DNA of 64,000 bases from NCBI GenBank assembly GCA_963779515.1, contig CAVZYN010000006.1:178680-242679 (forward strand), written 5' to 3'. Both the position numbers and the translations under genes were made by a program. The notes beneath the pieces were generated by a model, which was not told the DNA's origin, ran no database searches, and worked only from the letters and a program-made list of their open reading frames with translations. Origin of the DNA: CAVZYN01 sp963779515. GTDB lineage: Bacteria; Pseudomonadota; Alphaproteobacteria; Rhizobiales; Hyphomicrobiaceae. How positions within the stretch are numbered: position 1 is the stretch's first letter; every line of letters starts with the position of its first letter. Shown here in pieces: positions 1 through 8,505 of this stretch.

Positions 1-483
1 AATGGCGACGGCTGAGGTATCCGAGCCGCCGCGGCCAAGCGTTGCGATGCGCCTGCGCTCCGGCTCGAAACCTTGGAAGCCCGCGATGACGGCGACTTCG
101 CCCTGATCGAGCCGTTTTTTCAGCTCATCGGCCTGGATGTCCTTGATGCGTGCGACGCCGTGCGCGGCATCGGTCAAAATCGGAATCTGCCATCCTTGCC
201 ACGATCGCGCTTGCACGCCCATCGATTGCAGGACAATGGCGAGCAGACCTGCGGTGACCTGTTCGCCCGAGGCGACCACCGCATCGTATTCGCGGGCATC
301 GTGCAGTAGAGAGGCTTCGCGCACCCAGGCCACGAGCTGGTTGGTCGTGCCGGACATGGCCGAAACCACGACCGCGACTTTGTTGCCGCCGTCGACCTCA
401 CGTTTGACGTGACGAGCAACGTTGCGAATGCGTTCGACATTGGCGACGGAGGTGCCGCCGAATTTCATTACCACGAGAGCCAT
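1..483 (-). CDS. lysC: Aspartate kinase, N-terminal part (gene runs off the left edge)
   Basis: The reverse strand encodes 161 residues beginning MALVVMKFGGTSVANVERIR, which carries the KFGGTS nucleotide-binding motif that opens aspartokinases. Later comes a GRGGSD(T) motif just before the window edge, also typical of the family. Aspartokinase phosphorylates L-aspartate, the first step towards lysine, threonine and methionine, in the cytoplasm. The start is the ATG whose complement lies at 481-483. The rest of the kinase domain and the C-terminal ACT domains are outside the window, so feedback sensitivity cannot be judged. It is divergent from lspA, with about 160 bp between them. Confidence 0.9.
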   Translation of the reverse strand, partial: MALVVMKFGGTSVANVERIRNVARHVKREVDGGNKVAVVVSAMSGTTNQLVAWVREASLLHDAREYDAVVASGEQVTAGLLAIVLQSMGVQARSWQGWQIPILTDAAHGVARIKDIQADELKKRLDQGEVAVIAGFQGFEPERRRIATLGRGGSDTSAVAI

Positions 484-642
484 GAGTACCCGCCGTTCAA
501 CGCCTTGCGGCACGCAGCCGCGCACAAAGCGTGGAGTTTTCCCGGTGCGGCGTACTCATAGCCACTGGACCTCTCATGCGCAACGCTCGATGGTACGATC
601 GAACCGCTTGCGCCAGCGCGCGCCGCCGCCTAGAGCAAACCG

Positions 643-1167
643 ATGCAACTGCCGTTCCTGCGATCGCTGTTCTGGGGCCCCTTGACTTCGTTCGGGCTTT
701 GGATCGCTGTGCTGACGTTTGCGATCGACCAGGCGCACAAATGGTGGATGCTGCTGATCTATCGGATAGAAGACAAAGGGCGCGTCCCGCTGCTTCCGTT
801 CCTGGATATCGTTTATGTGGTGAACCCCGGCGTCAGCTTTGGTCAATTGGCGATGGATGGCTTCTGGGGACAATTGGCGCTGACGGCCTTCGCAGTGCTG
901 GCGTCGTTGGCGCTCGCCGTTTGGCTGGCACGGCCGGATACCAATAAAATCATGGCTTTAAGCTTGGGGCTGATCATTGGCGGGGCGTTGGGGAATGCTT
1001 TGGACCGCATGCTGATTGGCGGTGTGGCCGACTTCTTCTCACTCCATGCTTATGGGTTTTACTGGTACATCTTCAACATGGCCGATATGGCGATTGTTGC
1101 CGGTGTCATTGGCCTCTTGTATGATTCTCTCATTGTGAGTCGGGGGACGGCCTCAAAGTCGTCGTAA
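643..1167 (+). CDS. lspA: Lipoprotein signal peptidase (signal peptidase II)
   Basis: This 174-residue polytopic inner-membrane aspartic protease removes signal peptides from diacylglyceryl-modified prolipoproteins. Four hydrophobic segments are visible. Conserved blocks appear in order: NPGVSFG (61-67), GGALGNALDR (113-122), VADFF (128-132) and FNMADMAI (144-151). Asp130 and Asp148 sit where the catalytic aspartate pair of the family lies. Length is usual for LspA. It precedes a lipoprotein gene and two M16 peptidase genes on the same strand, a familiar order in Hyphomicrobiales. Confidence 0.92.
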   Translation: MQLPFLRSLFWGPLTSFGLWIAVLTFAIDQAHKWWMLLIYRIEDKGRVPLLPFLDIVYVVNPGVSFGQLAMDGFWGQLALTAFAVLASLALAVWLARPDTNKIMALSLGLIIGGALGNALDRMLIGGVADFFSLHAYGFYWYIFNMADMAIVAGVIGLLYDSLIVSRGTASKSS

Positions 1168-1244
1168 TTTCAGTAATTCTCAGCCACTTAATCAACGTCG
1201 ATAGGCCGATATGACGCTGCTCCCTACGACTACGAATTGCAGGG

Positions 1245-1646
1245 TTGATCCTGACGCTCGGCCTAGCTGGTTGTGGCGGCGTGGACGGCGTCGAACTGAA
1301 TGGCAAGGTGTTCGACTGGCTGGGTGTCAGCGAATCGGCTCAGTCCAAGAACAAGATCGAGCCAAAGCTTGCTGAGCGTTCGCCGCTGGTGGTTCCGCCC
1401 AATATCGCGCGGTTGCCCGACCCGGGTAGTGGCGCGGCGCCTGTCGAGACTGCGGCGATCAATGATCCGGACAAGCGGCGCGCATTGGCTGCAGCAGAGC
1501 GCGAGAAACTGCATCGCGAGTATTGCTCCGGTGAGCGCAATTGGAAGGAAAAAGCACTCAATCCGAACGCCGATACGTCGCGGAGCCCATTTGGTCCGTG
1601 CAATCAGTTCATTGGCAACGCCCTCCAGAACTCGAAGTCAAACTGA
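1245..1646 (+). CDS. Small lipoprotein downstream of lspA; 5' end probably frameshifted
   Basis: The open frame from a TTG codon encodes 133 residues starting MILTLGLAGCGG, which contains a lipobox (LAGC) but almost no n-region. In another frame an ATG at 1211 opens MTLLPTTTNCR; removing one G from the GGG run at 1242-1244 joins it in frame and gives a normal lipoprotein signal peptide. The mature part is hydrophilic, with a PLVVPPNIARLPDPG stretch and two later cysteines (in EYCSG and FGPCN). It somewhat resembles the DUF3035/BamF-like lipoproteins found after lspA in alphaproteobacteria, but that assignment is tentative. Function unknown. Confidence 0.6.
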   Translation: MILTLGLAGCGGVDGVELNGKVFDWLGVSESAQSKNKIEPKLAERSPLVVPPNIARLPDPGSGAAPVETAAINDPDKRRALAAAEREKLHREYCSGERNWKEKALNPNADTSRSPFGPCNQFIGNALQNSKSN

Positions 1647-1797
1647 TCGGGCCGGCCTGATCTGTCGCGCACAGCGCGTAAATCCGTTAATTTACAGAGC
1701 TTACCGCGTTGTCATTTGACATCGCAGGGCCGGATACCGACATCATGCGGAGTCGTCCGTGCCGAGTTGCGGACCTCGATGCGAGGAATAGAGTTTT

Positions 1798-3177
1798 ATG
1801 CGCCATCGACTTCCGGTTTTCCGTTTCATCCTCACCTTAGCGATCCTCATGCTCAGCCAAACCTTCGAGTCGCTTCAGGCGCAGTCGATAAGCCGCGCCA
1901 CTGAGTTCAAGCTCGCCAACGGCATGCAGATCGTAGTCGTGCCCGATAACCGGGCGCCGGTGATCACGCATATGGTTTGGTATCGGGTTGGTGCGTCCGA
2001 CGAGCCGCCGGGCTCGTCCGGCATCGCGCATTTCCTTGAGCATTTGATGTTCAAGGAAACAGACAAAATCGCGACGGGCGAGTTTTCGAAGATCATTTCC
2101 CGTCTCGGTGGTCAGGATAACGCCTTCACTAGCCACGATGCGACGGCCTATTTCCAGCGCATCTCCAAGGACCGCCTGCGACAGGTGATGGAGATGGAAG
2201 CCGACCGGATGCTGAATCTCAAGCTCGCCGAAAAAGAGGTTTTGACGGAGCGCGACGTCATTCTCGAGGAGCGCCGGTCGCGGATCGAGAACAATCCGGG
2301 CTCTGTCCTCGACGAGCAGATGTCGGCCGCGCTCTACCAGAATCACCCCTACGGAATTCCGGTCATCGGCTGGATGCACGAGATCGCCAAGCTCTCGCGT
2401 GAAGATGCGTTGTCGTTCTACAAGCGCTACTATGCTCCGAATAATGCGATCCTGGTGGTGAGTGGCGACGTTACGCCGGCTGAAGTCAAAACGCTCGCCG
2501 ACCAAATTTTTGGCTCGCTGAAGCCGAGCGACGCAATCAAGTCGCGCGTGCGCCCGAAAGAACCGGAGCATCGCGCGGCCCGCCGCTTGGAACTGAGAGA
2601 TGCGCGGGCCGGCAAGCCAACGCTCTACCGCTACTATTTGGCGCCGAGTTATCTGACGGCCGACAAAGGCGACGCCGAAGCACTCGAACTGATGATGAAA
2701 ATTGCCGCCCAGGGTGCCACGAGCCGGCTGTATCAAAAGCTCGTGGTCGACGACAAAGTGGCGTCGTCGGCCGGCGGCTGGTATTCGGGCAGCGGCTTGG
2801 ACAGCGGAAAGATCGCAATCTCTGCCGTTGCGGCTGACGGCGTCGGGCTCGACAAGATCGAGGCTGGCATCGACGCCGTTCTCGCCGACATCAAGGCTAA
2901 TGGCGTGACGGACGAAGAGTTGACCCGCGCCAAGAAGCTCTACGTCGCGGACTTCGTCTACGAGAGCGACAGCCAGTCGACCTTGGCGCGCCGCTATGGC
3001 TGGGGCTTGGTTGTCGGCCGGTCAATTCCGGAAATCGACGAATGGCCGAAGGAGATCCAGAAGGTTACGCGTGAGCAGGTTCAGAAGGCCGCACAGAAGT
3101 ATCTGGAATTGCGCCGATCGGTTACCGGCACGCTGTTGCCGGAAACAGAGTCTGCTCAACCCGCCAAGCGTTCTTAA
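1798..3177 (+). CDS. M16-family zinc metallopeptidase (catalytic subunit), secreted
   Basis: This 459-residue protein begins with a signal peptide ending near LQAQS (residues 1-30), so it should act in the periplasm. The inverted zinc motif HxxEH is present as HFLEH (78-82), and the downstream glutamate in ERDVILEERR (about 158) is the likely third ligand. Length and the two repeated M16 lobes fit bacterial processing-peptidase-like or PqqL-type enzymes. The next gene, 18 bp downstream, encodes a second M16 protein without the zinc motif. Such pairs form a catalytic/regulatory heterodimer in the family. The natural substrate is unknown. Confidence 0.9.
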   Translation: MRHRLPVFRFILTLAILMLSQTFESLQAQSISRATEFKLANGMQIVVVPDNRAPVITHMVWYRVGASDEPPGSSGIAHFLEHLMFKETDKIATGEFSKIISRLGGQDNAFTSHDATAYFQRISKDRLRQVMEMEADRMLNLKLAEKEVLTERDVILEERRSRIENNPGSVLDEQMSAALYQNHPYGIPVIGWMHEIAKLSREDALSFYKRYYAPNNAILVVSGDVTPAEVKTLADQIFGSLKPSDAIKSRVRPKEPEHRAARRLELRDARAGKPTLYRYYLAPSYLTADKGDAEALELMMKIAAQGATSRLYQKLVVDDKVASSAGGWYSGSGLDSGKIAISAVAADGVGLDKIEAGIDAVLADIKANGVTDEELTRAKKLYVADFVYESDSQSTLARRYGWGLVVGRSIPEIDEWPKEIQKVTREQVQKAAQKYLELRRSVTGTLLPETESAQPAKRS

Positions 3178-3195
3178 GCGTCTCGAGGTCAGTCC

Positions 3196-4575
3196 ATGTC
3201 CGTATTGAAGGCTCTCACCACGACGACGACGGGTCGTTTGCTGGATGCCAGCAAGCGCTTCACCGCGCTTTCACTCGCGGCCTCTGCGTTTCTCTTTTCA
3301 GCAATGGGTTCGGCCCACGCCATGAAGATTCAAGAAATCACCAGTCCCGGCGGCATCAAAGCCTGGCTCGTCGAGGAACATCGCGTGCCCCTCATGGCAT
3401 TGCGGTTCACATTCGAAGGCGGCAATACCCAGGATCCAGTGGGCAAGGAAGGGGTCGCGAACTTCCTCACGGGCATGCTGGATGAGGGCGCAGGTGATTT
3501 GAACGCGCAGACCTTTCAGCGCCGGGTTGAGGAATTGGCGTTGCGGTTCAGCTTTGATGACGGCCGCGACAATCTCTACGGCAGCTTTGAAACGTTGACG
3601 GAAAACCGTGACGCGGCGGTCGCACTGGTCAAACTTGCGATCACCAAGCCGCGGTTCGATGCCGACGCTGTCGATCGCGTGCGCAATCAACTGCTGGCGA
3701 GCCTGGTGTTCGCTGCGCGCGATCCAGATAAGCTTGCCAGTGAGAAATGGAACGCGGCGGCGTTCGCCGGACATCCTTATGGACGGCCGTCGAATGGAAC
3801 GGCCGAGACCCTGAAGTCGATTACGCGTGACGATCTCGAGAACTATCGCCGCCGCGTATTCGCCCGGGACACGCTCAAAGTTGTAGCAGTGGGTGACATC
3901 AACGCGGCCGACTTTGGCCGCGTCCTCGATCAGCTATTCGGCGATCTGCCGGCCAAGTCAGAGCTGACACCGGTTGCGAAAGTCGTGCCGAAGGTCGCCG
4001 AAAAGCTGCAAGTGGTGGAGATGAATGTGCCGCAGTCGGTTGCACGATTTGGTGGCAACGGTATTGCGCGCAAGGATCCGGACTTCATGCCGGCCTTCGT
4101 CTTGAATCATATCATCGGCGGTGGTGGTTTTTCGTCGACGCTGATGCAGGAAGTGCGCGAGAAGCGTGGCCTCGCCTATTCGGTCTACAGCTATCTGCAG
4201 CCGTACAAATATGGCGCGGTGTTTTCGGGCGGCGTTGCCACCAAGAATGAGGCAATGGCGCAATCACTCGATATCATTCGAGCCGAATTGAAGCGGATGA
4301 TAGAGGCTGGCCCGACGGCGACGGAACTTGCCAACGCCAAGAGCTATCTGATCGGGTCCTATGCGCTGCGCTTCGATACCAATGCCAAGATCGCCAATCA
4401 GTTGCTGGCCTTCATGCAAGAAGATCTCGGCATCGACTACGTCGACCGCCGCAATGCGGAGATCGAGAAGGTGACCCTTGATGATCTGAAGCGCGCGGGC
4501 AAACGGATTTTCAGTCTCGATGATCTGTTCGTCACCGTCGTCGGCAAGCCGACGAATCTGCCACCGAAGAGCTGA
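3196..4575 (+). CDS. M16-family peptidase-like protein, non-catalytic subunit
   Basis: This protein is also 459 residues, with an N-terminal hydrophobic signal segment ending in SAHA near residue 43. At the place of the HxxEH motif it reads GVANFLTGMLDEG, so the zinc ligands and catalytic glutamate are absent. The C-terminal half keeps the glycine-rich GGGGFSSTLMQEVREKRGL region that in M16 B-type subunits helps hold substrate. It lies 18 bp behind the catalytic M16 gene and is presumably its partner. Loss of the zinc site is normal for this subunit, not a sign of decay. Confidence 0.88.
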   Translation: MSVLKALTTTTTGRLLDASKRFTALSLAASAFLFSAMGSAHAMKIQEITSPGGIKAWLVEEHRVPLMALRFTFEGGNTQDPVGKEGVANFLTGMLDEGAGDLNAQTFQRRVEELALRFSFDDGRDNLYGSFETLTENRDAAVALVKLAITKPRFDADAVDRVRNQLLASLVFAARDPDKLASEKWNAAAFAGHPYGRPSNGTAETLKSITRDDLENYRRRVFARDTLKVVAVGDINAADFGRVLDQLFGDLPAKSELTPVAKVVPKVAEKLQVVEMNVPQSVARFGGNGIARKDPDFMPAFVLNHIIGGGGFSSTLMQEVREKRGLAYSVYSYLQPYKYGAVFSGGVATKNEAMAQSLDIIRAELKRMIEAGPTATELANAKSYLIGSYALRFDTNAKIANQLLAFMQEDLGIDYVDRRNAEIEKVTLDDLKRAGKRIFSLDDLFVTVVGKPTNLPPKS

Positions 4576-4595
4576 AGCAATTGCCGGTCGGCGGG

Positions 4596-5468
4596 TCAGT
4601 CGACTTGCGCGGCTTTACGGCGGTGTTTGCGGTCTTCCTCGTCGAGGTTCGACAAATCGGCGTCAAAGACCAGCCGGTCTTCGCCAGAGAGTGCGACGAA
4701 GCGTTTTCCGCGCGCGCGGCCTATCAATGTGAGGCCGGCCTTGCGTGCGAGTTCGACGCCCCAGGCAGTGAACCCTGAGCGCGAAACGAGGATCGGTATT
4801 CCCATCTTCACGGTCTTGATCACCATCTCAGAGGTCAACCGGCCGGTCGTGTAGAAGGTCTTGTCGTGCGCGGGAACACGATGCCGCAACATGTAACCGG
4901 CGATCTTGTCGACGGCGTTATGGCGGCCAACGTCTTCCATGTAGACGAGCGGGCGATCATCCTGGCAGAGCACGCTGCCGTGGATCGCACCGGCCTTCAG
5001 ATAGAGTGATGGCTCGGTGTTGATCTTCTTGGTCAGGGCGTAGAGCCATGATGTCTTGATGCGCGCCGAGGGCGACAGCTCGATCTTGTCGAACTCCTCC
5101 ATCAGATCGCCGAAGATCGTGCCTTGTGCGCACCCCGACGTCTGCACCTTCTTCTTGAGCTTGTCTTCGTAGTCGGTCTGGCGCTCGGTGCGTACGACAA
5201 CGGTCTGGATGTCATCGTCGTAGTCGACGCTTGTGATGACGTCATCGGCGCGCAGCATGTTCTGGTTGAAGAGATAGCCGATCGCGAGCAGATCGGGATG
5301 ATCGCCGATGGTCATCATCGTCACGATTTCGCGGGCGTTTAGAAACAGCGTCAGCGGCCGTTCCATGACAACGGCCGTGTCGATCTGGCGCCCTTCATGG
5401 TCGATGCCGGTGACGGAGACCGACAATCGTGGATCGTCGGGTGTTGGCCTGACTTCGTATTCGCGCAT
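4596..5468 (-). CDS. fdhD: Formate dehydrogenase accessory sulfurtransferase FdhD
   Basis: This 290-residue protein matches FdhD, which carries sulfur from a cysteine desulfurase to the molybdenum cofactor of formate dehydrogenase. Visible family blocks include ERPLTLFLNAREIVTMM, GDHPDLLAIGYLFNQ, SGCAQGT with Cys114, EDVGRHNAVDKI and TTGRLTSEMV. E. coli FdhD has a CxxC pair in this loop; here only one cysteine is present, as in many other members. A GTG lies directly upstream at 5471, so the start could be one codon earlier. No formate dehydrogenase gene is in the window. It is divergent from a TRAP solute-binding protein gene. Confidence 0.92.
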   Translation of the reverse strand: MREYEVRPTPDDPRLSVSVTGIDHEGRQIDTAVVMERPLTLFLNAREIVTMMTIGDHPDLLAIGYLFNQNMLRADDVITSVDYDDDIQTVVVRTERQTDYEDKLKKKVQTSGCAQGTIFGDLMEEFDKIELSPSARIKTSWLYALTKKINTEPSLYLKAGAIHGSVLCQDDRPLVYMEDVGRHNAVDKIAGYMLRHRVPAHDKTFYTTGRLTSEMVIKTVKMGIPILVSRSGFTAWGVELARKAGLTLIGRARGKRFVALSGEDRLVFDADLSNLDEEDRKHRRKAAQVD

Positions 5469-6309
5469 CACGTTATCCTTGCGATCAGAATGGCTGGTGC
5501 GCTTGCTCTGCGGCCATTGTCGAGCAAACCCTTGACACTATAGGATGAAACAGAGGTCTGGTCACGGGACGAAGCGCATGTCCGATCCCAATCGACGCCA
5601 GTTCGTGAAGGCTGCGGCGGCTGGCGGTCTTGGGTCCGCTGCTGTTGCATCGCCGGCTGTCGCGCAGTCGAGCCCCGAGCTCAAATGGCGCCTGACGTCC
5701 AGCTTTCCGCGGTCGATTGATACCCTCTTTGGTGCGGCGGAGCTGATAGCCAAGACGGTCGCTGAAGCCACGGACAATAAGTTCCTGATCCAGGTCTTTG
5801 CCGCTGGCGAGATCGTGCCGACGCTACGAGCGGCGGACGCGGTTTCGGCCGGGACGGTCGAGATGTGCCATACGGCGTCCTATTACTCGTGGGGCAAGGA
5901 TCCGACCTTTGCATTCGGCACGGCGGTTCCGTTCGGATTGAATCAGCGCTTGCAGAATGCATGGATGTACGAGGGCGGCGGCATCGAGCTGCTCAATGCC
6001 TTTTATGCCAAACACAAACTCTTTGGATTGCCAGCGGGCAATACCGGCGCGCAGATGGGCGGTTGGTATCGTAAAGAGATCAACAGCGTTGACGATCTCA
6101 AGGATCTGAAGATCCGGATTGGCGGGTTCGCGGGGGCGGTGCTCGCGAAATGCGGAGCCGCACCTCAGCAGATTGCCGATACCGAACTGTATGCAGCCCT
6201 CGAAAGAGGAACCATCGATGCCGCAGCGATGGCAGGGCCATATGACGACGAGAAACTCCATTTTCACCGTGTCGCAAAGTTCTACTATTATCCTGGCTGG
6301 TGGGAGGGA

Positions 6310-6318
6310 CAGGCGATG
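6310..6318. repeat. Target-site duplication, left copy (CAGGCGATG)
   Basis: CAGGCGATG abuts the left inverted repeat and is repeated exactly at 7371-7379 beyond the right end. IS1595-family elements usually duplicate 8 bp, so one of the nine bases may be a chance match. Confidence 0.85.
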
Positions 6319-6341
6319 CATACCTATCCCCTTAGTTCAGG
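6319..6341. repeat. IS1595 left terminal inverted repeat
   Basis: This 23-bp end begins CATACCTATCCC and ends TTAGTTCAGG. It matches the reverse complement of 7348-7370 except for one C/T difference at the thirteenth base. Confidence 0.9.
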
Positions 6342-6382
6342 CGTAATTGCGCGCTACGTGAGTTCAACCAAGGAGTTGGATC

Positions 6383-7357
6383 ATGACCGACACACTGCCG
6401 GACGATCTGTGGCGTGACTTCCCGAAGACCGCGACCGAGTTTGATGCGCGCTTTTCGTCCGAAGCGGACTGCCGCTCCTACTGGATCCAGGCCCGCTGGG
6501 GCGGCAAACCTGCATGTGCCCGTTGCGAGAGCACGCGTGTGTGGACGATCCGCAAAGGCACCACGTTCGAGTGCGCCGAATGCCACCATCAGACGAGCCT
6601 GACGTCCGGCACCGTGCTGGAGAAGACGCGCAAACCGTTGAAGGTGTGGTTCCGCGCCATCTTCGAGATCTCGGTGCGGCGCACCGGCGTTTCGGGCAAG
6701 GATTTTCAGCGCATCATGGGCTTTGGTTCTTACGAGACGGCCTGGACGTGGCTGCACAAGCTGCGCTCGGCGATGGTCAGATCCGAAAGCGAGCCGCTCG
6801 GCCCTTTCGTCGAGATGGACGAGGCGCTGGTGGGCGGCAAAGGCGGCCCACACAAGCAACTCGTTCTGGTGGCGGCGGAAAAAGACGCCAAGACAGGATT
6901 GGGGCGCGTGCGCCTCGCTCACGCCGAGACCAATGACGCTGACACGTGCAAGCGCTTCGCTGACGGCGAATTGGCCGCCGACGCTGGCGTCGTGACCGAC
7001 GGCCACGCTGGCTACAACGACAAGAGCCTCGGCGAGCGGTCACACGACGCGGTGATCCAGACCAAGGCCGAGAAGCGCGAGGCCGACGCCGTGCAGATGT
7101 GCCACTGGACGATCTCGCTGTTGAAGCGCTGGCTGATCGGCACGCACGCGGGCGCTGTGAAGCCGAAGCATCTGCAGGCCTATCTCGACGAGTTCGCGTT
7201 CCGCCACAACCGGCGCCGCACCAACGGCGTCGCGCGCATCGCCGCTCGTGTCATCGAAAGTGTCGTTGCCAAGCCGCCGATCACCATGCGCAACCTCGTC
7301 GACCAAACCCGGCCGCATCGCCGCTTCAACTCAATTCAAACGGCCAACCTGAACTAA
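6383..7357 (+). CDS. IS1595-family transposase
   Basis: This is a 324-residue transposase. The N-terminus holds a zinc ribbon with Cys45/Cys48 (CARC) and Cys64/Cys67 (CAEC). The DDE-type core follows, with VEMDEALVG (Asp146) and VVTDGHAGY (Asp206) as the first two acidic positions. The region SLLKRWLIGTHAGAVKPKHL leading into LDEFAFRHNRR is typical of the IS1595 C-terminus; I could not place the third catalytic residue with certainty. The stop codon lies inside the right inverted repeat. No frameshift or internal stop is seen, so it may be active. Confidence 0.92.
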   Translation: MTDTLPDDLWRDFPKTATEFDARFSSEADCRSYWIQARWGGKPACARCESTRVWTIRKGTTFECAECHHQTSLTSGTVLEKTRKPLKVWFRAIFEISVRRTGVSGKDFQRIMGFGSYETAWTWLHKLRSAMVRSESEPLGPFVEMDEALVGGKGGPHKQLVLVAAEKDAKTGLGRVRLAHAETNDADTCKRFADGELAADAGVVTDGHAGYNDKSLGERSHDAVIQTKAEKREADAVQMCHWTISLLKRWLIGTHAGAVKPKHLQAYLDEFAFRHNRRRTNGVARIAARVIESVVAKPPITMRNLVDQTRPHRRFNSIQTANLN

Positions 7358-7370
7358 AGGGATAGGTATG
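7348..7370. repeat. IS1595 right terminal inverted repeat
   Basis: Reverse complement of the left end with one mismatch. It includes the TAA stop of the transposase at 7355-7357. Confidence 0.9.
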
Positions 7371-7379
7371 CAGGCGATG
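7371..7379. repeat. Target-site duplication, right copy (CAGGCGATG)
   Basis: Identical to 6310-6318. Reading GGA-CAGGCGATG-CTGCAC across the healed junction gives Gly-Gln-Ala-Met-Leu-His, which restores the TRAP binding-protein frame. Confidence 0.85.
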
Positions 7380-7855
7380 CTGCACCTGTTCGTCAATTCG
7401 GACAGATGGAGCGCTCTGCCGAAAAGCTATCAAGCTATCCTGCGAGCGGCATCGCATCGGGCGGATCAACTGATGACCGCGAAGTACGATCTCGCGAACG
7501 CGCAAGCGCTGAAGCGGGTCGTCGCCGCCGGCGCACATATTCGGCCTTTCCCGGAGCCGGTTCTCGACGCGGCCTTCAAGGCGACCGGCGAGGTCTGCGC
7601 CGAATTCGCCGGCAAGAGCGACGATTTCAAGACCGTCTACGAGGCTATGAAATCGGTTCGCGGCGATGGCTACCTCTGGTTCCAGCTCGCCGAGCACACC
7701 ACCGACACCTTCATGATGATCCAACAACGCAAAGGCGCGCTCTGATTCGTCTTGCATGTGCTGTGGACGGCCAAGTCTGGCCCGCAGCGAGGTGTGCGGC
7801 TTCCGTGCGCCGGACAGTGGAAAAAGCGCGATATGCTCCTTGTTGATCAGTTCAT

Positions 7856-7900
7856 CCCATTGACACCCATTTGATCCCGTCTAAACCCATGTTCACCCAT
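7856..7900 (-). promoter_or_regulatory. Five 10-bp-phased CCCAT/ATGGG boxes upstream of mraZ (probable MraZ operator)
   Basis: CCCAT occurs at 7856, 7866, 7886 and 7896, with CCCGT at 7876, giving five boxes at an exact 10-bp period. On the opposite strand they read ATGGG-N5-ATGGG-N5-ACGGG-N5-ATGGG-N5-ATGGG. E. coli MraZ is known to bind TGGGN direct repeats separated by 5 nt in its own promoter, so these are very likely its autoregulatory sites. The array ends about 137 bp before the chosen mraZ start; two GTGGA motifs lie between, near 7995 and 8006. Confidence 0.8.
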
Positions 7901-8037
7901 GCTTCGTGCTGATTTGCGGGGTGCGGAATGAGGCAAGCGGTTCGCGGCGCGAGCGAAAGCTCGATGCAGACACTCGCCGCCTCATGTCTCGGTAGTGGAA
8001 AGAGTGTGGAGGTGTGCGCCAATGGCGCAATCAGGGG

Positions 8038-8505
8038 ATGGACCGCTTTGTCTCGACATTCACGAACCGGATCGACAGTAAAGGCAGGGTTTCTGTCCCT
8101 GCGCCTTTCCGTGCCGTCCTCGAGCGCGATGGCTATGCGAAGACCGGCGGCGGGATCTACTGTTACCCCTCGCTTGATGCTCCAGCCCTCGATGCAGGCG
8201 GCGAGAGACTTGCGCAAAAAATCGACGGGCTTCTCGCAGGCTTGCCAGATTATTCGGATGAGCGAGACGAGCTATCTGTCGCGCTCTATGGTGACGTCCA
8301 TGTGCTCGCACTTGATGGCGACGGACGTGTCGTCCTTCCTGAACAGCTTCGCGCGCATGCGGGCCTCGTCACCGAGATCGCATTTGTCGGCTTGGGCCAG
8401 AAGTTTCAAATGTGGGAGCCCAAGCGCTTCGACGAGCGCCGGTCGGCCGCGCGATTGAAGGTGCGCGAGACGCGCAAGCTTCTCAATCCTAGGAACGACG
8501 AATAG
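8038..8505 (+). CDS. mraZ: Transcriptional regulator MraZ, not linked to mraW/fts genes here
   Basis: MraZ is an AbrB-like DNA-binding regulator that normally opens the division and cell wall (dcw) cluster and represses its own promoter. The 155-residue protein starts MDRFVSTFTNRIDSKGRVSV and has the second copy of the fold at about 85-130 (DVHVLALDGDGRVVLPEQLR), as expected for the two SpoVT/AbrB repeats. An in-frame GTG at 8014 would add 8 residues that do not look like family sequence, so ATG 8038 is preferred. The usual downstream neighbours mraW (rsmH), ftsL and ftsI are absent: a terminator follows and then an opposite-strand SDR gene. Confidence 0.92.
   Translation: MDRFVSTFTNRIDSKGRVSVPAPFRAVLERDGYAKTGGGIYCYPSLDAPALDAGGERLAQKIDGLLAGLPDYSDERDELSVALYGDVHVLALDGDGRVVLPEQLRAHAGLVTEIAFVGLGQKFQMWEPKRFDERRSAARLKVRETRKLLNPRNDE

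Larger units (their letters stand above)
6319..7370 (+). mobile_element. IS1595-family insertion sequence, complete
   Basis: The element is 1052 bp long, bounded by 23-bp inverted repeats that match at 22 positions, and contains a single transposase gene. It is flanked by identical 9-bp direct repeats. Both ends begin CATACCTATCCC. The near-perfect ends, exact duplication and undamaged host reading frame on both sides indicate a recent insertion. Confidence 0.93.
5578..7745 (+). pseudogene. TRAP-type solute-binding protein (DctP family), interrupted by an IS1595 element
   Basis: Before the insertion the reading frame encodes 247 residues with a twin-arginine signal (NRRQFVKAAAAGG) and a TRAP DctP-type periplasmic binding fold ending FYYYPGWWEGQAM. 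After the insertion, 7380-7745 continues LHLFVNSDRWSALPKSYQAI to a stop. Removing 6319-7370 plus one copy of the 9-bp duplication restores an unbroken 368-residue protein, the normal length for the family. The broken gene makes only a truncated protein reading about 33 codons into the element (stop near 6417). No DctQ/DctM permease genes are next to it; the ligand is unknown. Start chosen at the ATG just before the Tat motif; an upstream in-frame ATG exists at 5545. Confidence 0.9.

Noticed and set aside
1837..2736. 299-codon minus-strand open frame opposite the first M16 gene
   Set aside because: Shadow frame of a clear M16 peptidase; no start context or recognisable motifs.
3196..4575. Second M16 gene as a decaying pseudogene because it lacks HxxEH
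   Set aside because: Loss of the zinc motif is normal for the partner subunit of paired bacterial M16 proteins, and the frame is intact.
6332..7006. 224-codon minus-strand open frame inside the insertion sequence
   Set aside because: Antisense to the transposase with no zinc-ribbon or passenger-gene features; the element has one gene only.
6383..7357. Transposase inactive because the third catalytic residue seems replaced (SLLK region)
   Set aside because: I cannot place the third catalytic position confidently by eye, and similar SLLKRWL sequences occur in this family, so no defect is claimed.
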